In this document: piece by piece, positions 8,364 to 16,777 of the stretch
Numbering within the stretch: the stretch's first letter is position 1
Layout: the number at the start of each line of letters is the position of its first letter
Notes under the pieces: model-generated
Database searches by the model: none
What the model was told of the DNA's origin: nothing
The model's input: the letters and a program-made list of their open reading frames with translations, nothing else
Program-made: the position numbers and the translations under genes
Assembly (NCBI RefSeq): GCF_000259075.1
Contig: NZ_AJKI01000002.1
Location: forward strand, 1-64,000
Reading direction: 5' to 3'
Source of the DNA: Marinilabilia salmonicolor JCM 21150
GTDB taxonomy: Bacteria > Bacteroidota > Bacteroidia > Bacteroidales > Marinilabiliaceae
Length of the DNA stretch: 64,000 nt

Positions 8364-9083
8364 ATGGAAACAATTCAATTAAACACCACCCAAAATGTGT
8401 CACTGGAATTTCCTGTTGCCAGTGTAGCCGATCGTATTCTTGCCTATGCACTGGATTTAATAATCATGAGTGTTTACGCATTGGCAATTGTACTGACTTT
8501 CGTGGTATGGCTGCAGATGGACCCTGACATCATGCTCTTTTTATTTTTGCTCCCGCTCCCTTTTTATCATTTCCTCTTTGAACTGCTTTTTCAGGGACAG
8601 AGTCCGGGGAAAAAGATGATGAAAATAAAAGTTTTTAAAGCTGACGGATCCCAACTGACCCCGGGAAGTTGTTTTGTCCGTTGGATCTTTCGGTTATTTG
8701 ACATCACAGCCACCTCCGGGGCGCTAGCCACCATTTTTATCATTGTCAATGGTAAAGGTCAGCGTCTGGGTGACATTGCCGCCGGTACCACTATTCTTAA
8801 AACCTCCCGCAAGCACACTTTTCAGCAAACCTTATGGACCGAGGTGGAAGACAATTATGAACCACGGTTTCCGGAAGCGGAAGTTCTCTCAGATCAAGAT
8901 GTACAACTCATTCAGGAAGTTATCCATACCACCACAAGCAATGACCGGCCGGACACCTACGTACAATTGTTGACCAACACCCGGGAAGCGATAGAAAAAA
9001 AGACCAACACTATGGCCCAGCAATCAGACATTGAATATCTGCAGACAATGGTAAAAGATTACAATGCCTGTCACAGGGGTTAG
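8364..9083 (+). CDS. RDD-family membrane protein
   Basis: This product is 239 residues from the ATG at 8364; an in-frame TTG at 8349 is a less likely start. The RDD family signature is present: R24 in ADRILAYALDLI, followed by D31. It is followed by a second and third membrane segment and the usual GKMMMKIKVF-type segment (SPGKKMMKIKVFKADG). The C-terminal 80 residues are cytoplasmic and charged. RDD proteins are small integral membrane proteins of mostly unknown function, with Na+(Li+)/H+ antiport reported for one member. The gene is divergent from the SpoIIM/MoxR operon, a known neighbourhood. Confidence 0.88.
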   Translation: METIQLNTTQNVSLEFPVASVADRILAYALDLIIMSVYALAIVLTFVVWLQMDPDIMLFLFLLPLPFYHFLFELLFQGQSPGKKMMKIKVFKADGSQLTPGSCFVRWIFRLFDITATSGALATIFIIVNGKGQRLGDIAAGTTILKTSRKHTFQQTLWTEVEDNYEPRFPEAEVLSDQDVQLIQEVIHTTTSNDRPDTYVQLLTNTREAIEKKTNTMAQQSDIEYLQTMVKDYNACHRG

Positions 9084-9908
9084 CTCGTAGCTCTTAGTTC
9101 CGTAGCTCTTAGCAATAATTGTCGTTGACAGATAAAAAATCATCCGGTGCCATAAGGAAAATGATTTCATCCGCTTATACCCCTGTAATTGCCTGATAAA
9201 AAACTTATTAAAAATTTCAGAACGAATGGAACCGCTTCGCTCTCGCATAATTTTTTTTAAACATTTTCTCTTTTGGTATTTATGCTTAAAAAATATCATG
9301 CTCGTTTCATTTTTTCTGCAGCAGCGAAGCTAATTTATTCCTGAGAACAATCTGCTTCTTTCCACTACAGCCCTACAGACATATAAAAATAACTCAAGAT
9401 CTTCAAGAAAGAGAAAGTTAATTGGACTCCACTCAAACCTGGTTAGTAATGTTCACGGTAAATGCCATGGAACCCAAAGCAGAATATCAATCCTTTAAGT
9501 GAAGCCATAAAATCTACCTTTTATCCCGAAATTTTATTCGTTTAAATATTATCAAAGCTATTGGGAAGGTAAAACTTGTTCCGGGAAACCGGGAGTCATC
9601 TCATCAAATCACTAACACTTTTTTACAATAATTGCCATCAAATTAAGGGGATGCATGATTCCCTGCATGAGGACAAATGTTTTTATCACAAACAACCACT
9701 CTCTAACCCATTGGCCATCTGTGGGTTCTGATTTTATTGCTATTTTTAATTTAATTTCACATTTTACTCCTGCATCCACCTCTTAAAACCATTAATCCAC
9801 CTTTTAAAAAAAGGACAGAAGTAATTTAGCAGTAGGAAATCTCGTCAATTCTATGACCAAATGGATAGAAAATGAAAAACGAATTCAATTACAATTAAAT
9901 CTAAATTT
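9084..9908. other. 825-bp intergenic region upstream of the polysaccharide locus
   Basis: It holds a short tandem repeat directly after the RDD gene (CGTAGCTCTTAG at 9086-9097 and 9101-9112) and copy 1 of a dispersed hairpin repeat (9166-9310). About 600 bp of AT-rich sequence before the SGBP gene shows no clear gene. A minus-strand open frame at 9024-9299 runs through the repeat and into the RDD gene and is not convincing. I found no strong TAnnTTTG promoter close to the SGBP start. Confidence 0.5.
9166..9310 (-). repeat. Dispersed AT-hairpin repeat, copy 1
   Basis: This block matches 58233-58377 over nearly its whole length. Shared landmarks are TTCATCCGCTTA at the left edge, CTGATAAAAA (9193), GGAACCGCT, and the right edge ATCATGCTCGTTTCAT. 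The right half forms a long hairpin: TTTTTTTTAAACAT pairs with ATGCTTAAAAAATA across a loop of about 17 nt. Copy 2 has compatible base changes in the loop and stem edges. It is not coding in both copies, because stops interrupt copy 2. Confidence 0.65.
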
Positions 9909-11612
9909 ATGAAAACTAAAAAACTGATTAGAGGAGCTTTATTCGCAGCAGTTTTGGCTATTGTTGCCTTAACAGGGTGCGAAGAGCTGGATACCTATTC
10001 GATTAGTGCCCCCTCTGACCTGCAGAGTGAAATAGATTCTATAGCTGCAGCTAAAGCAGCGGTGGACACAGGTGATACTACATACATCGACATAGCAACA
10101 GCAAGTGTTGGTGCTGAAGACTACAGCTCTGCCTGGTGGACTGCATTTTCTGATTACTTCACCATTCCAGCCAACAAACGATTGGTGCTGGAGTTTGTAA
10201 ACCACAATGGAGGAAGTGAAAACAACTGGAACAACTGGAACCTTGCCATTGCCAATGTAGCAGACCGCGATGCAGAAGATTACGCAGAATACTTTGTGCT
10301 TCGCTCAGATGCTTATGGATGGGGCAACGATGATTTTGACCTCGGACTGGTATCGCATAACTATCCTGATACCGATGGAGATGAAGATATCTGGAACGAC
10401 TTTCGTGCCACAATGGATGGTGCTTATGTCACACTTGAAATTGACCATTCAATAACAGGAAATGCATTTATAACAGCTACGGCAGTTGGAACCAATGGTA
10501 CAGAATTAGTAATGACTTATCAACATCCGGTTCCTGCAACTGGAGATATTGTAGCTTTCTTAATTTCCGACGCCAGCTATATGGAGATAAAACAGGCATA
10601 CCTTTTACCATCTGAAATAACTGTTGTAGAAGATGTGGAACCGACCTCTATTGCTGTTGAAGAAACTCCTGACTTTGTGGAAATAGGAAATGAAGACTTC
10701 TGGGGTAACGGAATAGCCACAGTCACTTTCGCTGACGGTTCTTCTGAACAGGTTGATACTGCAGATATTTCATTCAGCGTAATTCCTGACATGACCACTC
10801 TTGGGGAAAAAACGGTCATTTTAGCGTATAACAAAACAAAACAAGGCGAATATACTAAAGCGGTATCAACTTATTATAACCTGGAGGTCATCAATGCTGT
10901 GGCAAGTATTGAGGTTACAACTATGCCGGATGTAACTACCTACACATTCCCGGGGCCATCAGTACCGGTATTTAATCCAACAGGCATGGTTGTAACAGCA
11001 ACCTATTCTGACGAAACAACAGGAATAATAACAAATAAGAATCTTCAGTTTGAAATTCCGGGAGCTGACGGTGAACAAGAGGCAGTTATTTCTTATGTGG
11101 GTGCAGCAAGCACAGTAACAACAACAGTTCCAATCACCAATGTAATGGGAGGAACAAATCAAGTAGGGGCGACTGACTTATCGTCTGCATTCTGGTCAGC
11201 CTTTTCTAATGAGTATAATGTTGCTTCAGGTTCATCCAAGACATTCAAAATGGACCTATACTCAACGGAAGCTAATAGCTGGAATTCTCCAATAATAGTT
11301 CTCCGCAAAGCCGACCTGACAGAGTATGCGGTTGTTCGGATGGACAATTTTGGATGGGGCGATGGTTACAGTACAGCAACGGCGACAAACGACTGGAATT
11401 TCGATGTAATTGCAGAAAATCTGGATGGTTCTTACATTCAGGTTACAGTGACCAATGCAGGAGACGGAACCGCAAATGTTCGTTACGATGTTACTTATGC
11501 TAATGGCGATACACATTTTCAATTGTACGAGGGAATTACTGTTGACAGTTCAAATTTGAATTGTGCAATCACAATTGATGGATGTTATGTCGATATAGCA
11601 TCAGTTGAATAA
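9909..11612 (+). CDS. Surface glycan-binding-type lipoprotein with duplicated domains
   Basis: This 567-residue lipoprotein has lipobox LTGC (Cys24), followed by EE, which fits the acidic lipoprotein export signal of Bacteroidota surface lipoproteins. Two homologous beta-rich modules are visible at about 68-225 and 417-567. Both contain (S)SA-W-(S/T)AFS, an aligned YGWG/FGWGD motif, and D(G)(A/S)Y(V/I)-V/T. Between them lie two Ig-like (Big_3-type) repeats with ATVTFADGS and VTATYSDET. It lacks an enzyme motif. Its position directly upstream of susC and susD suggests a surface glycan-binding protein (SGBP). The gap to susC is 44 bp, so co-transcription is likely. Confidence 0.75.
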   Translation: MKTKKLIRGALFAAVLAIVALTGCEELDTYSISAPSDLQSEIDSIAAAKAAVDTGDTTYIDIATASVGAEDYSSAWWTAFSDYFTIPANKRLVLEFVNHNGGSENNWNNWNLAIANVADRDAEDYAEYFVLRSDAYGWGNDDFDLGLVSHNYPDTDGDEDIWNDFRATMDGAYVTLEIDHSITGNAFITATAVGTNGTELVMTYQHPVPATGDIVAFLISDASYMEIKQAYLLPSEITVVEDVEPTSIAVEETPDFVEIGNEDFWGNGIATVTFADGSSEQVDTADISFSVIPDMTTLGEKTVILAYNKTKQGEYTKAVSTYYNLEVINAVASIEVTTMPDVTTYTFPGPSVPVFNPTGMVVTATYSDETTGIITNKNLQFEIPGADGEQEAVISYVGAASTVTTTVPITNVMGGTNQVGATDLSSAFWSAFSNEYNVASGSSKTFKMDLYSTEANSWNSPIIVLRKADLTEYAVVRMDNFGWGDGYSTATATNDWNFDVIAENLDGSYIQVTVTNAGDGTANVRYDVTYANGDTHFQLYEGITVDSSNLNCAITIDGCYVDIASVE

Positions 11613-11656
11613 TCATTACGCTAAGAAAATCAAAACATAAATAAAATTATAAACTG

Positions 11657-14600
11657 ATGAAATATATATTTATAATCCTTTTAGGATTGCTGGCCTTCTC
11701 AACAGCCACATTCGCAGAAAGGAACGGCAATAGCGAGCAGGCTGCAATGCTGCAGGCAGACAATGTAACTGTAACGGGTAAAGTCATTGATGAGCAGGGC
11801 GAACCCCTCACCGGTGCCACCGTACAACAAACAGGTACCACCAATGGTACGATTACCGATATTGATGGTAACTTTTCACTTTCTGTTCCTGCTGATGCAA
11901 CACTAAAGATTTCCTTTATTGGATTCCTAAGTACTGAGATCAGCGTTGACGGAACTACAAACCTGGGGACCATCACATTGGTTTCAGATGTAAAGCAACT
12001 CGACCAGGTTGTGGTAGTAGGTTACGGTACTCAACGCAAGGCTGACCTCACTGGTTCTGTAGCCGTTGTGGATACCGAAGAGATGAAAAAAGTATCAAAA
12101 TCAAACATCTCCACCATGCTGCAGGGAAAAGTTGCCGGTGTTCGTATTACATCTGACGGACAGCCGGGTGCAGATCCCTCAGTACGTGTTCGTGGTATCG
12201 GCACCTTTGGTAATTCCAATCCGCTTTATGTTGTTGATGGAGTACCCATGGGAACTACCATCCGCGACTTCTCACCAAATGACATCGAAAGCCTTCAGGT
12301 TTTAAAAGATGCCTCTGCAGCTGCTATTTACGGTTCACGTGCGGCCAACGGTGTAATCATCATCACCACCAAGCAAGGTAAAAAAGAGCAACCACTGAGA
12401 ATAGACTACAGCGGCTACTATGGTATCGACCAGGTGGAAGACGGAGTCTATGAAGTTATGGATTCTAAACAATATGGAGAATACGTTTCCATGGCTTATG
12501 GGAACAGCAAAATGGATGTTCCGGCAGGGTATAATCCCAATAGCTCCAAGTACATTGACCCGAACGTAGTTAACACCGATTGGCAGGATGAGGCCTTTAA
12601 AACAGGAATTCGGCAGAACCACAACGTTAACTTCTCGGGAGGTGGCGCTAACAACACCTACAACATAGCCCTTGATTACTACAGTCAGGAAGGAACCATT
12701 GAAGGAGCAGGACCTAACTTCGAGCGTTACACTGCCCGCGCCAACAATACTATGAGCGTTAAATTCCTCGAAATCAAGACCAGTTTAGTTTATAGTCACA
12801 GTAACCAGGACAATATGGCCCTGAGTAACGCCAATGAGTACGTAGAAGGCCTCTATGGTCAACAATTTCCTGTGATGGCCTCAGCGCTGATTACACCCCC
12901 AACCATCAAAGCTTACGATCAATCAACCTGGGTGCTGGACGACAAATTATCGGCAGCTTCACAATACCAGTACGACTCTTTTGGTTATGGCACCTACTAC
13001 GACGATGTGCATGGAGACCTGCGGGTTACCAACGTTCTGCTTACCAATGGTCTTTTGGAGAGGAACTCGGTAGTTGACCGTTTCGTCGCTTCCGGATCTG
13101 CAAAAGTTGACCTGATTGACATGGTGGGCCGTCAAAGTGACAACCACAAATTTAACTACAACCTCAATGTGTCGTACAGCAAAACCACTGCAAAGGATTT
13201 TACTTTTGTACCTGCATTTATTCAGAGTACTACAAACTATCTGTCAAAAAGCAATGAAGTTCTGACACAAGGATATCGTAGCTATAGCGCAGCACTTATC
13301 GAAAACTATATCAATTACGATGCTTCCTTTGGACGTCATCAGATAAATACTGTTCTTGGTCAGACTTTTGAGCGCAACACCGAACACACGCTCACAGGAA
13401 TAGGCAACAATATGCCTGAACCATACTTCCTGCAGGTAGGAAACGCTGCTGACACCCAGGCTTCAACTTACGAAAGAGAAGACTTACTGGCTTCCTACAT
13501 CGGTCGTGTGAATTACAATTTCGACGGAAAATACCTTGTTTCATTAACAGGTCGGCGTGATGGATCAAGCCGTCTGTCGGTAGATCGTTCGGAGTTCTTC
13601 AAGTCGGCATCTGCCGGATGGCGCATTGAGCGTGAAAATTTCTTCCCTGTTGATGAATCAATCATCAACATGTTTAAAGTTCGCGGTAGTTATGGTGAAC
13701 TCGGTAATGACACAAACTTAGGTCCCTACGAATACGCAACTACGATGCAAAGAGGGGATTATACCTATAGTTTTGCCAACAATAAAGTTACCGGTTCTGC
13801 AGTATCCTACTATGTTAATCCGACGCTGCGCTGGGAAAAGAAGAAAACCATTGACGTAGGTCTTGACCTGGGCATGTTTAACAATAAACTGGAATTTACT
13901 TTCGACTGGTATAAATCAACTTCAGAAGACCTGCATTATGATGTAAGAGTTCCATTCAGTGCCGGTGTAACCAATGAATTTGTAAAGATGAACGCAGCGA
14001 CGATGGAAAACTCAGGACTTGAATTCCTGGTTTCATATCGCAATCGTCAACATGCTGTAAAGTATGAGATCACTGCAAACGCGTCAACCCTTCAAAACAA
14101 AGTAACCAACCTGGGCGTTTCAGGCGAATCCCGAATTGATGGCTACACCCGAACAGAGGTTGGTCGCGAAGTAGGTGAATTCTATGGATACGTTTATGAA
14201 GGAATCTATCAATCTCAAGCCGAGATAGATAACTATACTAATTCAGATGGCCAACTCGTCAATCGGCCAGACGCCAAACCTGGTGATGTCATATACGCTG
14301 ATATTGCATCAGAAGATGGCACCGTAGATGAGAACGGCAACCCGATTCCCGACGGAAAAATTACCGATGCCGACCGTAAGATTCTTGGCAGTGGTTTACC
14401 AGACGTAAACTTCGGGCTCGATGCACGTGTTGAGTGGAAAGGTTTCGATTTGAGCATATCAACATTCGGGGCTGCAGGATTTAAAGCAGTGGATTTTGTT
14501 GACATGACGTTACGCGGTTCCTACCGCACACTGAACAAAAGCGTTGACCTGTTGAATGCATGGACGCCGGATAACACCAATACCGACGTGCCCCGTGTCG

Positions 14601-14893
14601 CATACAATGCCGATGCTGCCATCACCAATGATATGTTCAGCGAACGTTTCATCCAGGATGCATCATACCTGAAAATTGCTAACGTCACTTTAGGATATAA
14701 CTTCCCGGACAGGTGGTTTAATGGTTATATCAGCAATGTCCGTGTATATGCAACCGGACAAAACCTGGCTACCATAACTAAATACAAAGGATATAACGTT
14801 GATTTCGCCGGAGGAACATTTACGCCCGGTTACAACTATGCTTCTTATCCAACACCACGAACCGTTATGTTTGGAGTTAACTTGTCCTTCTAA
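11657..14893 (+). CDS. SusC/RagA-family TonB-dependent outer-membrane transporter
   Basis: This 1078-residue protein begins with a signal peptide (to about residue 20) and a carboxypeptidase-regulatory-like domain (about 36-105; GKVIDEQGEPLTGATV). A TonB-box/plug region follows (QVVVVGYGTQRKADLTGSV, then VRVRGIGTFGNSNPLYVVDG). The rest is a 22-strand-barrel-like C-terminal region ending in an aromatic residue (VNLSF). SusC proteins import oligosaccharides across the outer membrane as a pedal-bin complex with SusD. The partner gene starts 23 bp downstream. The substrate is probably an arabinan-type glycan, inferred from the GH43 gene. Confidence 0.95.
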   Translation: MKYIFIILLGLLAFSTATFAERNGNSEQAAMLQADNVTVTGKVIDEQGEPLTGATVQQTGTTNGTITDIDGNFSLSVPADATLKISFIGFLSTEISVDGTTNLGTITLVSDVKQLDQVVVVGYGTQRKADLTGSVAVVDTEEMKKVSKSNISTMLQGKVAGVRITSDGQPGADPSVRVRGIGTFGNSNPLYVVDGVPMGTTIRDFSPNDIESLQVLKDASAAAIYGSRAANGVIIITTKQGKKEQPLRIDYSGYYGIDQVEDGVYEVMDSKQYGEYVSMAYGNSKMDVPAGYNPNSSKYIDPNVVNTDWQDEAFKTGIRQNHNVNFSGGGANNTYNIALDYYSQEGTIEGAGPNFERYTARANNTMSVKFLEIKTSLVYSHSNQDNMALSNANEYVEGLYGQQFPVMASALITPPTIKAYDQSTWVLDDKLSAASQYQYDSFGYGTYYDDVHGDLRVTNVLLTNGLLERNSVVDRFVASGSAKVDLIDMVGRQSDNHKFNYNLNVSYSKTTAKDFTFVPAFIQSTTNYLSKSNEVLTQGYRSYSAALIENYINYDASFGRHQINTVLGQTFERNTEHTLTGIGNNMPEPYFLQVGNAADTQASTYEREDLLASYIGRVNYNFDGKYLVSLTGRRDGSSRLSVDRSEFFKSASAGWRIERENFFPVDESIINMFKVRGSYGELGNDTNLGPYEYATTMQRGDYTYSFANNKVTGSAVSYYVNPTLRWEKKKTIDVGLDLGMFNNKLEFTFDWYKSTSEDLHYDVRVPFSAGVTNEFVKMNAATMENSGLEFLVSYRNRQHAVKYEITANASTLQNKVTNLGVSGESRIDGYTRTEVGREVGEFYGYVYEGIYQSQAEIDNYTNSDGQLVNRPDAKPGDVIYADIASEDGTVDENGNPIPDGKITDADRKILGSGLPDVNFGLDARVEWKGFDLSISTFGAAGFKAVDFVDMTLRGSYRTLNKSVDLLNAWTPDNTNTDVPRVAYNADAAITNDMFSERFIQDASYLKIANVTLGYNFPDRWFNGYISNVRVYATGQNLATITKYKGYNVDFAGGTFTPGYNYASYPTPRTVMFGVNLSF

Positions 14894-14916
14894 AAACAAT
14901 CTAAAATAAGATCAAC

Positions 14917-16692
14917 ATGAAAAATTTAAATATATTCATTCTAATATTGGCACTCATCGGAGGACTGACAGCCTGCGATGACCAGCTCGATGTTACGAAC
15001 CCAAACGAGCAGACAACTGTCGATTTTGGCGATTCTGAATCAGAACTGCAGGAAGTTGTTATCGCTGCCTATAACCGAATTCGTCTTGAAGGCTCATTTG
15101 CCCGTGTCGGTTACACACTGGATGCAGTGCGTGGAGACGAAGTTTGGAACTCCTCTCAACAATGGTATATCGACTACGACCGGCTGAATTCTCCCGGCAC
15201 TAACGAAATTGGTGACATGTGGCCCTATCGCGACTGGTACCATGTAGTGAATCGTACAAACTATATCTTGTCAAAGGTTGATGATGTTGAAATGTCTGAA
15301 GATTCGTATAATCAGATAGCCGGACAGGCACTTTTCCTCAGAGCTTTGGCCTACTATCATTTGTCCACCTACTACCAGACTGTGCCACTGATTACAGACT
15401 ATGAGGCTTATTCTGACATGAATACCATGTTTGCATCCAACAGCACTCAGGATGAGATTTTTGACCAGATTGAAACTGACCTTGGTAAGGCAATGGAAAT
15501 GCTCCCCTCGCGCGATGAAGGTGGCGAATGGGCACAAGGACGTGCCACATCCGGTGCTGCAGCAGGATATATGGCTCGTGCCCTGATGTTCCGTCATAAA
15601 TTCACTGAAGCATATCCCATACTACAAGACATCATTGCCGGAGTATATGGACATTATGAGCTGATGAACAACTATGGTGACAACTTCAAGGAGAATACGG
15701 AGAACAACGCTGAAAGCCTTTTCGAAGTTCAATTTATGGACTTTGGTACAGGTGGTACCGACGAAGAATGGACTCCGGTAAATATCAGTTCAGAAGCAAC
15801 TCAGGGCCATGCTGTGGAAAGCAACTACGCCTCTCAGGAGTTGGGAAGCTGGGGTGACCTGGCAGGTTCTCCCTGGTTGTACAATCTGTTTAAAGAAGAA
15901 ACCTCTACCGATGGCCGTCTCGATCCCCGATTATACTGGACCCTGGTTACTTACGAAGATGAATACAGCAATTATACCGACCAGGCAACCGATGCCTATC
16001 CCAACGGAGATCCTCGCAGTAATATTGTTTATCAGGAAGAGATCACCAAAACGCCATTGTCCAACAGTGCCCAGGGAGGTATCTCAATCGCAAAATGGAC
16101 CAATGCAAGGAACAACATCTATCCAAACATTACCAACGGGTTGCAGTGCGGAGTCAACCTGCGTCTGATGCGTTACAGTGATGTTCTGTTGCGGGCAGCA
16201 GAATGCGAAAACGAAATCAACGGCCCCACACAAACAGCAATCGATTACATTAATCAGGTTCGTCGCCGCGTAGCTTTACCGGATCTTGAACTTGCAGATT
16301 TCCCATCTGCCGATCATCTGTTCGAACAAATAGCCAACGTTGAACGACCGAAAGAATTCGGTTGCGAAAACGGCCGGGGAATTGATTTAATCCGCTGGGG
16401 CTTCTTTTACGATCAATCAAGACTGAATCAACTAATTGAACATGGATATTACATGCTGGCTCCAAAGAATGAAGCAGGCGACATCATCGCAAATACAGAT
16501 GTTGTTACTGCTGAAACGGCCAGTGGTTCATCATTCCAGTCTTACAACCCGGGACATGAATATTTCCCGCTTTTCCAAAACATACTCAATGCCAATCCAA
16601 ATCTTGAAGGGAACTCAGCAAACAAGAGCGTAGATAATGCGCCTGCCTTCAAAGAGAAATACAACATCCGACCGGTTGTTGGGTTAGAGTAG
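14917..16692 (+). CDS. SusD/RagB-family nutrient-binding outer-membrane lipoprotein
   Basis: This 591-residue lipoprotein has lipobox LTAC (Cys20) followed by DD, fitting surface export. It carries the SusD hallmarks: a tetratricopeptide-like helical core (AGQALFLRALAYYHLSTYY near 130) and the C-terminal RPKEFGCENGRGIDLIRWG region near 480. It caps the SusC barrel and recruits glycan. It is the third gene of the locus and is followed by a strong intrinsic terminator before the GH43 gene. Confidence 0.95.
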   Translation: MKNLNIFILILALIGGLTACDDQLDVTNPNEQTTVDFGDSESELQEVVIAAYNRIRLEGSFARVGYTLDAVRGDEVWNSSQQWYIDYDRLNSPGTNEIGDMWPYRDWYHVVNRTNYILSKVDDVEMSEDSYNQIAGQALFLRALAYYHLSTYYQTVPLITDYEAYSDMNTMFASNSTQDEIFDQIETDLGKAMEMLPSRDEGGEWAQGRATSGAAAGYMARALMFRHKFTEAYPILQDIIAGVYGHYELMNNYGDNFKENTENNAESLFEVQFMDFGTGGTDEEWTPVNISSEATQGHAVESNYASQELGSWGDLAGSPWLYNLFKEETSTDGRLDPRLYWTLVTYEDEYSNYTDQATDAYPNGDPRSNIVYQEEITKTPLSNSAQGGISIAKWTNARNNIYPNITNGLQCGVNLRLMRYSDVLLRAAECENEINGPTQTAIDYINQVRRRVALPDLELADFPSADHLFEQIANVERPKEFGCENGRGIDLIRWGFFYDQSRLNQLIEHGYYMLAPKNEAGDIIANTDVVTAETASGSSFQSYNPGHEYFPLFQNILNANPNLEGNSANKSVDNAPAFKEKYNIRPVVGLE

Positions 16693-16713
16693 GAAAAATC
16701 TGCTTAATTTAGA

Positions 16714-16760
16714 AACTTCCTTATCAACTTATCAGTAAATGTTGATAAGGAAGTTTTTTT
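16714..16760 (+). terminator. Intrinsic terminator between susD and the GH43 gene
   Basis: A perfect 15-bp stem (16714-16728 with 16741-16755), a 12-nt loop and a run of seven T (16754-16760). It would reduce read-through from the SGBP-susC-susD genes into the GH43 gene, which starts at 16778. Confidence 0.85.
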
Positions 16761-16777
16761 CCAAAAAATAATTTACC

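Noticed and set aside
9086-9112. 12-bp tandem repeat after the RDD gene as a CRISPR-like array
   Set aside because: Only two units with a 3-bp gap; no spacers and no cas genes.
9024-9299. Minus-strand open frame through repeat copy 1 and the RDD 3-prime end
   Set aside because: The same frame is interrupted in repeat copy 2 and part of it is antisense to a real gene.
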